Part shown: positions 15,895 to 25,800 of the stretch, piece after piece
Layout: every line of letters starts with the position of its first letter
Position numbering within the stretch: position 1 is the first letter of the stretch
Assembly (NCBI GenBank): GCA_026398575.1
Contig: JAPLSP010000395.1
Location: forward strand, 1 to 30,446
Length of the DNA: 30,446 bases
Reading direction: 5' to 3'
Origin: Candidatus Sumerlaeota bacterium
GTDB lineage: Bacteria; Sumerlaeota; Sumerlaeia; JADFCT01
Made by a program: the position numbers and the translations under genes
Notes under the pieces: generated by a model
The model's database searches: none
What the model was told of the DNA's origin: nothing
What the model saw: the letters and a program-made list of their open reading frames with translations, nothing else

Positions 15895-18800
15895 GACTTC
15901 ATCGCTCCTCTTTCAATAGCCTCTGCTGGAATGTCGTAGAACCTTGCTGATACCACCTGCTTGGCCGCGTGTTCAAGGTGTTTGGCCGGGTTTTGGATCA
16001 TGACCGGCGTTGGATCGGGTTTGTCCAGAGGGTTCCAGACCACATAGAGCCAGTAGGAATCGCCGAGTTGCTGGGCCTTGTACCATTCGTTGGTGGTCAG
16101 GCGTATGGGCTGGCCTTTCTTGCGGCCCTTGACTTCGATGCGGCGGATGTCGCGCACGGGATCGCGGTAGCCCGTTTGCGGATCGGCGGGACCCTGACTG
16201 CGGATATCGAAGCCGATCTTCTGGTGGCCGACGCGCACGGTTTCCCACCCGCGAGCCTCTTCATAAGCAATGACGACCGCTTCGGCGGCCAGCTCGCTCT
16301 TGCGGTTGGTTTCGGGATCAAGATCGTCCATCATGTCCGCCGGCAGCGGAACCTCGGCCTCGGCGGTGGGCAGGACGATGGCGGTGGCGATATGACGCAA
16401 AGGGCCATGCCGCGCGATCTCCAGGCGTTGGAGGCCTTCTTTGCGTTCGCGTCGCACACGCTCCAGGTCGGCCAGGTCAGTCTCGGCGCGCTGGCGCGCC
16501 AGGGCAATGTCCGGCTGGATGCTTTCGCGGGCGCGCAGGGACATGACGCGGTTCTGCGCAGCCCGGATGCGAGCTTCGAAGGATTTTTCCAGGTAGTCGC
16601 GGCAGATACTGACGAATTTCTGGCGTTCCTTCTGGCAGGCGTCGCGCCGAACCGTCTGGTAGGTGGACTTCAGGAAATCGCCGGCGGGCTTGGGATCGAA
16701 GCAGCGCAGCGAAGCGGGCGGTGAAGGATGCGCGGGCAGATCAAGCATGATATCCGCCGGCATGATGGAAAAATACGGCGCGGCGTCTTCGGCCACAAAT
16801 CCGGAGGCTTTATAGGGCTGCCCCGCGATACCCTCGCGAACGGCGACCAGTTCACCGTAGAGTGACTGGGATACGCCCTTGGTGTTTTGTCCCCGGACCG
16901 ACAATTCGAAGAGGTGGAGCAGATACGGCGTATCGGCGGCAGCATCAATATAGACGGCTGTGCCGCCCATCAATGAGGCAAGGCGTTCGTTCAGTTTTTC
17001 ATCCACAGCGGCGTAAAGCGCATGACCAGGGCCAAGCAGGACGGCGTCCAAATGCTGATTCTGATCCAGGTGATCTTTGAGGAAGGTGATCTTTCGATAG
17101 GATGCCTCCGGCTTGCCAATATTGCGAACGGCAGCCAGCCTTTCGGAGCGCAAATCCGCGAGGACGTGTTCGATGCGCCACAGGCCATCGGCGCGTGGCT
17201 CCACCTTGAGACCGACTTCCCGGGCGGACTTGACGAACTGCTCTTCCACGTAGCGCGGCATCAGACGGCGCTCTTCTGCCTCGACGTTGGCCTGCTGAAA
17301 TCCGGAAAAATCCACATTGGCGCGGGCCAGTGCAATGCCGGAGGCTTGTTCGTAACGCGCCACAACGGTCGGGTCCACTTTTTCAATGCGGTCGAGATAT
17401 TCATCCAGACGGCGCGGATCATGCGCGGCTTCGCGAAGCATTTCGGGCAGGTTCACGTCGTTGAGCGAGAGGATTTCGCCGACGACGTCAAAGACGCGGT
17501 CCGCCAGGACTTCCCGCATCTGGTCCAGCTTGGCCAGGAGACGCTGAAGGATAAGCCCCTCGATGACGGGCTGGCCTTCTTCGGATTCGGCGGCAACGAA
17601 ATTGAAGGCGTGGCACTCGCGATCCTGCCCGATTCGATGGATGCGCCCGAGGCGCTGTTCCAGCCGGGTCGGGTTCCACGGCAGGTCGTAGTTGATCATC
17701 AGGTGGCAGAATTGGAGGTTGATGCCTTCGCCGGCGGCCTCGGTGGCGACGCAAATCTGGCGGGAAAGCCGGAATTCTTCCTGGGCGCGCTTGCGCTCGT
17801 GGGGATTCATACCGCCATGAATTTCGCACGTGGAATATCCCCATTTCTCCAAGTGCGCGCGAAGATGGTTGAGCGTGTCGCGATGCTCCGTGAAGATCAG
17901 GAGTCTGCCGCGCCCATCGCTGAGATCATGGAACTCGGCTTTCTTGAGGCAATCCTGAAGCGCGCCCAGCTTGGAGTCGGCCTCCGGCCCTTTGTCTTTG
18001 AGGCGTCCGGCGCGGCCCAGGAGTTCGCCGAGCGCGGCGACCTCCGCGCGAATCTGGTCGAGTTCCACGGACGCTGTGAGTTCGTCGGCCAGGGTGTCGA
18101 GCTCCGATTCATCGAGATCGTCCTCTTCCTGTTCGGGATCGGCGACGCGGGCTTGGAGCAACTCGAAGCGTTTGGCGCGCTGTTGGGGAGTCAGCGTTTC
18201 GAGGTCTTCAAGAAAGCGCCGCTGCTTTTCCAGCCGGCGGCTCAGTGATTGATGGATGGCCATCGTCGAACTGGCAAGCCGGCGCTGAAAAACGGTCCGG
18301 GCCAGGGCAACGCTTTGTTTGCGGCGCCCGCTGGCCTGCGGAAGGAACTCGTTGATATAGGCGGTCACGGATTTATAGAGGTCGTATTCCTCGCGATTCA
18401 GACGGAAGGCAATGGTGTGCGCGAATCGGTCCGGAAAGAGGCGGCGTCCATGAAGGTCTTTCAAGTCTTCCTTAAGGCGGCGCAAAGCCCAAGGGCAGTC
18501 CGGACCAAGTCGCAGAATTTCGCGGCGAATCTCACCGGCCTTTTCGGCCAGACGGTGCGGTTCGGGAAAAAGATCGGCATCCAGCAGCCGGATGAAATGC
18601 GCAAAACGGTCGTCATCCCCATGATGCGGCGTTGCGGTCAACAGGAGGACATGGTCGGCCTCTGCGGTCAGCCGCTCGGCGAGTTGATAGCGCCGGGTCT
18701 TCTCGGCCTCGTCGCCGCGCGTCGTTGAGCGCTTGGTATAGGCGCTGCACTTATGCGCCTCGTCAATGATGACCAGGTCCCAATGCTGCTGCCAGACGCG

Positions 18801-19448
18801 CTCGCGAACGTCCTCCTGTTTGGCGTAGTCCATGGAGACCACAATCTGATTGCTGCGCTGCCAGGGATTCGTCAACTGCTGCTGATCCACCGCGGAGAAG
18901 ATCATGTCGAACGACTCGCCGAACCAGCGAAGCATTTCGTCCTGCCACTGGATGGTCAGGGGCGAGGGGCTTATGATAAGCACCCGCTCAATGGCCTCGC
19001 GAAGCTTGAGCTCCTTGACGAGCAAACCGGCCATGATCGTCTTGCCCGCGCCGGGATCGTCCGCGAGCAGGAAGCGCAAACGAGGCTGCGGCAGCATTTT
19101 CATGTACACCGCTTCGATCTGATGCGGCAGTGTGCGAATGCCCGAAAGACTGACGGCGAAATGGGGATCGTGGGCGTAGGCGAGCCGGATGCGGGCGGAT
19201 TCGATCAAGAGGCGCATCTGTTCGGCGTCGCAGGGCGCCACGGCGGTTGTAGCGATTGGAGCGTCGCCGATGATCGCGCGGGCTTCATCTTCGGAGATGA
19301 CGGCTTCATCCAGCGCGCCATCCAGCAGGCGCACGCGGCACTCGAAACTGGCGCCAATAGGCCGAACGGATTCCAGCACGACCGGACCAGAGAAATGCCC
19401 GGGCAGAAGAATCCGCTGGCCTATGGGGAACTCGCGGGGAATATTCAT
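15891..19448 (-). CDS. SNF2/DEAH-type helicase with C-terminal DUF3883
   Basis: This 1185-residue superfamily 2 helicase is the first gene of the defence operon. Motif I is LLADDPGAGKT (127-137), motif II VIIDEAHKC (226-234), motif III LLLTATPHHGDDDRFAHFIR. The C-terminal helicase lobe has LLIFTEHRDTLNHL, CEIHGGMNPHERKRAQEEF, VATEAAGEGINLQFCHLMIN and motif VI QRLGRIHRIGQ. The DUF3883 domain lies near 1070-1155 (EEARGWETVRVGHQKIGFDI and RRIEVKGRKKGQPIRLTTNE). Its Asp...Glu-x-Lys pattern resembles a PD-(D/E)XK nuclease site, so the protein may unwind and cut. Long helical segments lie between. The frame is intact. It joins the next gene by ATGA. A TTGACA promoter just upstream of ATG 19448, with almost no leader, is plausible; no ribosome site is visible. 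Confidence 0.9.
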   Translation of the reverse strand: MNIPREFPIGQRILLPGHFSGPVVLESVRPIGASFECRVRLLDGALDEAVISEDEARAIIGDAPIATTAVAPCDAEQMRLLIESARIRLAYAHDPHFAVSLSGIRTLPHQIEAVYMKMLPQPRLRFLLADDPGAGKTIMAGLLVKELKLREAIERVLIISPSPLTIQWQDEMLRWFGESFDMIFSAVDQQQLTNPWQRSNQIVVSMDYAKQEDVRERVWQQHWDLVIIDEAHKCSAYTKRSTTRGDEAEKTRRYQLAERLTAEADHVLLLTATPHHGDDDRFAHFIRLLDADLFPEPHRLAEKAGEIRREILRLGPDCPWALRRLKEDLKDLHGRRLFPDRFAHTIAFRLNREEYDLYKSVTAYINEFLPQASGRRKQSVALARTVFQRRLASSTMAIHQSLSRRLEKQRRFLEDLETLTPQQRAKRFELLQARVADPEQEEDDLDESELDTLADELTASVELDQIRAEVAALGELLGRAGRLKDKGPEADSKLGALQDCLKKAEFHDLSDGRGRLLIFTEHRDTLNHLRAHLEKWGYSTCEIHGGMNPHERKRAQEEFRLSRQICVATEAAGEGINLQFCHLMINYDLPWNPTRLEQRLGRIHRIGQDRECHAFNFVAAESEEGQPVIEGLILQRLLAKLDQMREVLADRVFDVVGEILSLNDVNLPEMLREAAHDPRRLDEYLDRIEKVDPTVVARYEQASGIALARANVDFSGFQQANVEAEERRLMPRYVEEQFVKSAREVGLKVEPRADGLWRIEHVLADLRSERLAAVRNIGKPEASYRKITFLKDHLDQNQHLDAVLLGPGHALYAAVDEKLNERLASLMGGTAVYIDAAADTPYLLHLFELSVRGQNTKGVSQSLYGELVAVREGIAGQPYKASGFVAEDAAPYFSIMPADIMLDLPAHPSPPASLRCFDPKPAGDFLKSTYQTVRRDACQKERQKFVSICRDYLEKSFEARIRAAQNRVMSLRARESIQPDIALARQRAETDLADLERVRRERKEGLQRLEIARHGPLRHIATAIVLPTAEAEVPLPADMMDDLDPETNRKSELAAEAVVIAYEEARGWETVRVGHQKIGFDIRSQGPADPQTGYRDPVRDIRRIEVKGRKKGQPIRLTTNEWYKAQQLGDSYWLYVVWNPLDKPDPTPVMIQNPAKHLEHAAKQVVSARFYDIPAEAIERGAMKS

Positions 19449-19828
19449 TTCGTGAATTGTTACCGCGCAAGACGGGCGGCTGTCAAGCCTGCTGATATTG
19501 CTGCTCCCTCAGCGTCGAAAAACTGGCGAGCATTATCGCCCATAACAAGACGGTACTCTAAAGAAACCGAAATTTGTAATAACAAACTAGAAATGTTAAA
19601 AAATAGCTATTGAGCCCTTTCCACTTCATCTCTTAAAATGAATTTATCCGAATTTGCGGACGTTGAAGCAAAAATGTCGCACTTAGGCGGCAGATGAGTT
19701 GCGTACTTTGGAATATACGGATTGATCGCGCGCCGGATCGCACTCGGAACACTCTTTATACCGCTATCGTCTCCACGCTTACGAACGAGTCTTGAAGTTT
19801 TTCTATCCTTGGGAAAGAGAGAGGCGTC
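19449..19828. other. Divergent intergenic region, 380 bp
   Basis: This gap lies between the leftward helicase gene and the rightward giant surface-protein gene. Apart from the candidate helicase promoter at 19457-19486 and the ribosome site AGAGAGAGG (19816-19824) four bases before the giant gene's ATG, I see no RNA gene, repeat array or coding frame that I can support. A 19-residue frame at 19638-19697 is too short to credit. The segment about 19560-19650 is distinctly AT-rich, so regulatory sequences for either gene may lie there. It also marks the right border of the defence block. Confidence 0.6.
19457..19486 (-). promoter_or_regulatory. Candidate promoter of the defence operon
   Basis: On the minus strand, a perfect TTGACA (19481-19486) is followed after 18 bases by TAACAA (19457-19462), a weak -10 match. 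Transcription would start within a few bases of the helicase ATG (19446-19448), giving a leaderless or near-leaderless message, which fits the lack of a ribosome site. Predicted from sequence pattern only. Confidence 0.4.
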
Positions 19829-22800
19829 ATGACACCCACGATCCTCGGTCTGGCCATGGCAGGATTTCGCTCTGCGCGTTTGAGCTGCTTGTTGACCACA
19901 TGCTTATTCATCGTGCTGGCATGCTCAGAAGCCCATGCCGGCTATTCCGGAGAGATTCTTAGAATCAGCCCTCTTCCTTCCATTGGTGGTCAGAGGACCA
20001 AGGTCACTGTTACGGTCAAAGCCTATAGCTTGGGACTTCTCAATGACGCGGTCGTGGAATGGGATTCAGCTCCAAGTGGATGGAAAATCGAACCAAAGAA
20101 TTTCAATCCGTATCTAACTATCGGCAAGGAGACCAGTTTCGATTTCTATGCCACGCCTCCGGCTTCGGGAGGAACGGGCGAAATTGTCTGGAAGTTTTAC
20201 GATGATGGAATTGGGGTTCATCCATATGGCAGCACGCTCCTCTCGACCATGAGGCAGTCAATCGTTGCGCCTCTCGCAACTATTATCCAAGGCACCGTTA
20301 AGGACAAGAATGGAAAAGGGTTGTCTGGCGTCACAGTCAGTATTCGCCTGAGCTCAAGTTCTGATCCTGCCTTGGATATGCGTTGTACTGATGCCGCCGG
20401 AAACTTCAGTCTCAAGCCCATGCTAACTGTAGCCAGAAACTACTTCTTCTTGGCAAAAATTGGAGAGGACGCTGGAAGCATTTCAGCTTATGTCACGCCG
20501 AATACCTGTCCCCTTCCACTGAATATTATGATCAACACTCTGCCTAAAACGCCATCATCCGGGTACCTCAGCGTGACCGTCAACGGAAACGACAATGGGA
20601 AAATCGCTCCCCTTGCAAATGCCAAAATAGATTTGTCTAAAGATGGCGCGTGGTTCAACAGCGCAAACACAGACCAGAATGGCTCCCATTATTTTGGCAC
20701 CGTACCGTTTGGCAATTATAAAGCTTCCGCCAGCATGAGCGGTTATGATCCTGCGGAGAAGTCTCTCTCTATCACCGCAGCGATGTCATATACTATCACC
20801 GTTGAGTTGAAAAAGAAGGCCAATAATTCGGATACACTTCCTCTGAAAGTCTTTCTGGATGGAGTGGGCGGCGAGGAAAAATCGGATAGCGTGAACGCGC
20901 TCACCAATAGCGCGGATTGGTATTACATGACTATCCCCACTGCAGGGACACTGACCCCAACTATCTCCAACAGCAATGTCCAAGCGCGCATCTTCCGCTA
21001 CTACTCCTCGGGCGACCTGGGTTCATCAGTTCAAATTACCGGAGATGATCTAGCCCTATCGCGCATCTATTGGATTCGTGTTTCTACAACTGCTTCTACT
21101 GACCAAGCATATAGAATTAAGACGTATTTGTCCAGCAATGGCTATGTCGCTGGCTTGGAACCTGGGAGCGTCGGCGCCTCAGTCGAGTCGGGCAACACGA
21201 TCAACGCCTTTTGCTCAATAAGGAATTATACGCCTCAGAATCGGGGCGCTTTCACGGTGCAGTATTACGCGTCCACCAACAGCAATAGGGATGTAACAGG
21301 CGATATCGTTTTAGGTTCACCTCAATCGGTTGCTGGCGTCTCTCCTGAGATGAGCATTCCACATAGCTATCGCCCCCCGACGCTCCTGCCTCAGGGGGAC
21401 TACTACATCAAGGCGAAAATATTCAACGCACCCGGATGGGGCGGTGTTCTGAGCAAGGTGAATATCGCCGTCAGTATCAGCAAAATAAAGATCGCTCCGG
21501 TTCCTTCGGTGGAGCGGATCATAGGTCGCCTGAAACTAACGGGCACATTTGAAGATTCAGCAAATAGTTACGCCTTCAAATCTGCTGGAAAGATTAATAA
21601 TTTCATACGCGTTCCTCCTGATACGATTGTCTACACACAGGGGCGTCAACGGCTTGAATTCGGAGGATCAGGCACAGTTGATTTCATGCTGGATGCTTCA
21701 GGCATAAACGGGTTGCGGCTGAGCGATTGGTCATTTCTTAAGTTTCCAGGCGTCACCTTGGATGCCAATACTGGGTATATAGATCAGTTCACTGCGCTGA
21801 CAGATGATATCATCAAGATTCCTCCGACTCAGATTCTGATGATGGTGGACAATCCAGAGGTGACGGGGTGGAATGACCCAGACACCAACGGAGGAGTCAA
21901 GTGCGGAATGGTCATCGCCCTTCCGACGACCGGATACGCCCGCCGCACCACCAACATCACTAAAGATATATTTACGAATCGGCGCGAGACTTGGACTTAT
22001 GTTCCGCTGGAAGCGGTCATTGCTCATGACCGTTTCATTGCCAGCGCTCGCGTTGAAAATGTGAAGATGTTCAGCAATGCCGTCTTCCTCTATTACGCCG
22101 GCGTGAAAGTGGATACTGGAGAACAGACTGTCGTCTGCGACGGGAAAGTGGGCATCCCGAAGATCAAAAAAGATTTCACTATTGAACTGAAGAAACTGGA
22201 GTTTATTGAATACTTCCGGCCAAACACCTTTGATATCGAGGTCAAGGGCACCTTCCCCATCCTCCCAATTCCCGAGCTCTCTGCCGTGCCCGGCTTGGAG
22301 GCCTACTATCTTGCGTTTGACCGTTTCGCGGTTCATGCGTATGACATGGCCAAGAACAATGGCGATGACCTGTCCGTGGGCGGTGGTGTGGGGATCGTCA
22401 TCGGATACGCCGATGCGTACATTGGCGTTCGCAAGAAAGTCGCGATCAAGATTCTGCGGATGGACGGAGATGTTGATATCAAAGTTCATTCAGGCGATTT
22501 CAAGGCCACGGGACGGATGATTCTATTCAACACCTACACAATCGGCTATGCTCCGACTCCGATCACGGAGATATACAAGGGCTATGAGCTTGCCTCCGCC
22601 GAAGTGGAGTACAACAACACAAATAAGTTTATTCGTGGTTCCGCTGAGTTTCATCCTTTTCCTTTTATAGACGCAAACTTGGAGGAGCTCCGATATGATT
22701 TCAATGGAAAAAATTTCTCGGCGACCGGATCGGCAACGGTCCGTACACCTTCTGATTGGTGGCTTGTGGGCGGACTCGAGCTAGCCAATGCCCGGCTGAA

Positions 22801-25800
22801 GGCAACGAATACGGAAGTTTATGGCAAGGCCAAGGTCGAGTTTTTGCCAGGAGTGGGATTTATTATTAAGGCGGATGGCACCTACGATTACGGCATGGAT
22901 TTGTATAATTCTCTTCCTTCGGGATTAGGCGCCTTGACAGCGGAACTTGGCGACAATATCTCGCAGGGGCCTAACACTGTTTCGGTTCCCCCCAACCAGC
23001 CCTGCGCAATAATTCGGTTGGTTTACTCGCAAGGCGTCGCTGCTACCACCCTCCAAGCGCCTGGCAGCGCTGTCTACGACAGAAACAATGCCGCCGTCAC
23101 GCCTTCCAACAATGGCCCCGTATTCTTTCGCGAAGCCGCCTCGGTCCAGCGTGCGCCAGGTACGACGATGTCGCTCTGCAACGAGACCTGCTACTTCCTG
23201 ATGCCCCAAGAAGGCCAAAGCGCGGTCACACCGGGCGACTATGTTCTCTCCATACTGAATTCCTCAGAAATTGGGGCCGATGCCCAGATTGAACTTATTC
23301 TCAAGAACCAGCCTCCCACCGCTCAAATCCTCGAGCCGTCCGTCAACGCGCAGAATCCCAGCGAGGTCGTCATCCGCTGGCAAGCCGGGGATCCCGAGAG
23401 CGACTCTTCGCAATTGCTTCTGTTCTATGACACCAACAACGAAGGCTATGATGGGCAGTTGATCACCGTACAGACCGTAACCTCAGGTACGGAAATCATT
23501 GCCACGGGACCAGCGCCCATTCTGCTGGATTCCGTTACCTCCACCGGTGTCCATACCTGGGTGACTTCAGGAATACCGACGGGTACCTACCACATCTACG
23601 CGATGATCACCGATGGCAAGAACATGCCGGTTTTCTCGAACTATTCGCCGGGCGCGATTTCAATCGTACATCCCAGCGCTCCAGCCGCGCCTGAGAACTT
23701 CACCGCCTTACCGCGCGAGTCAGGTATTTATTGCTCTTGGTCACCAAGTGTTGGTGCGACTACAAATACGCAATACGTCCTCATGTATGATGACGAGCCG
23801 CTCTCGTCCACCAAGCGTTTCAAGAATCAAATCGTCACGGAAGAGATGACGGAGTGGGAAATCAAGAACCTCATCAATGGCTGGACCTACCGCGTTGCCG
23901 TTTGTTCGATGGATTCCGACTCGCTCGCTCGCAGCCCGATAGTCGGGCCTGTCGCGGTTTCGTTGCTGTCGCGTGCGGGCAATAATGCTCCGCGCATCAT
24001 CTCGACGCCTGTCACCCAGGGGCGCGTGGGCTATCCCTACTCCTATCAGCTGCTGGCCACCGATCCCGACGGCGATATCGTGAACTTCAAGATCACGAAC
24101 GGTCCCATTGGGCTGGCGATAGACCCGACCTCGAGCATCCTCGGCTTCACGCCGGTGGATGGCCATCTTGGCGTTCATCGCGTAACAGTCGCCGCATACG
24201 ACGGCAAGGGCGGCGCCCATGAACAAACTTTCATACTCACGATTGACAACTGGCTTAGCCCGAACGCGGTGCCGGTCTTCGTAACAACGCCGGCGGCGAC
24301 GGTTCTTGTAGAGCATATCTATCAGTCCGAAGCACGGGCTGTGGATGCTGATGGGGATACAATCACCTATTCGCTGCTTGAAGCGCCAGCGGGAATGACG
24401 ATTGACGCAGCGGGCGTGATCCGCTGGATTCCGCGTAGGACCGACGCGGGGATTTATTCAGTCCGCATTCGCGCCAGCGACGGGCGCGGTGGCGAACGCG
24501 AACTCGCCTTTAGTCTTGAAGTCATGTTCCCCTTATTGGCTGCGGATTTTGAGACTGCTCCCGGGACTGGACAGCCCAGCCCTGTGACGGCGGTCTTCAC
24601 TGCCCAGCCCAATGCGGCGGCGGCAGCGTATGTGACGAACTACCGCTGGACGATCAACGGCTCGGAGTCCGCCAGCGGACCGTTGGCCAATGTCCTGCGG
24701 CGGTCCTTCAACGACTACTCGCCTGCCGATTTTCCCGCGCCCAAGACTTACTCCGTATCTCTGACAATCGAAGGTCCGGGCGTCCATGCGGGCGATCCGC
24801 CTCAAGTCCGAATGGTCTCGAAGAACTTCGCCGTCACTGCGCCCCTCCCAGTCGCTGATTTCTCTGCCGACAGTTGGGTTATCACCTCCGACAGTCGTAC
24901 GGTCACTTTCACTGACGCCTCTGCATGGGAAACGGGGCGCTCGTGGACCGTCCAGGATATCGGCGGCCCCTTCGTGACCTCTGCAGAGTCGTTCTCTTAT
25001 ACTTTTGCCTCCGATGCTTTCGGCAGAACCTATGAGGTCGTTCTCAACATCACGGGTCCATCCGGCTCGGCAATGACGACGAAATGTATCACGCTTCAAC
25101 CTACGGATAATATCCTTATTGTGAAGCTGAATCATCCGACTATGGAAGGGCTCTGGCCCGAGTGGGAAAAAGCGACAACAAGCACGCTGGCCGAGTCGCT
25201 CTCAACGGACTTCAATATAGCGACGGCGACATCGCTGAGCGTCCAGAGCCGTGCCGACGGTGCGGCAGTGGCCGTATCGCATGCGCTGCCATATACAGGC
25301 AAGGAGTTCAACCTTAATGTCGTAGGTCTGAATCAATCTGATAGCGTGCTGACTAGAACCGTGCCCGCACAGACATCGTGGTATGCTGGATATGATTTCA
25401 AATCTAGGAATGTAGTGGCTTATTGGCCATTTGAAGGCAATGCAAATGATGTTAGTGGCAATGGTAATAATGGAACTGTATTGGGTGCGGCTTGGACAAC
25501 TGGCTCCCAAGGCCGTTGCTTATCCTTTGACGGTATAGATGATTATGTAACAATACCAGATTCGATCTCTTTTAATTTCAAGAGGGAAATGACGTTTCAT
25601 TCATTAATCAAACTGCAGCCTGGGACTAATTATAACATATATGACATGAAGACTATCCTATGTAAAGGAGCCGAACATGCAAAGCGAGGAGCTGATTTTG
25701 CCGCCCAGCTTTCAAGATCAGACTTGAAGGGCGCTGATCGAATGACTATGATTGAGATTGCAGATCCTGGCGAACACAAATGGGGTGGCCCCCAGATTTC

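Noticed and set aside
17022..18248. Long open frame opposite the helicase gene, and similar ones opposite the methylase and DUF499 genes (for example 7848-8765 and 13472-14476)
   Set aside because: They mirror codon-position bias of the GC-rich genes on the other strand, have no recognisable motifs and no ribosome sites.
19638..19697. 19-residue frame in the divergent intergenic region
   Set aside because: Too short, no ribosome site and no similarity that I can recognise.
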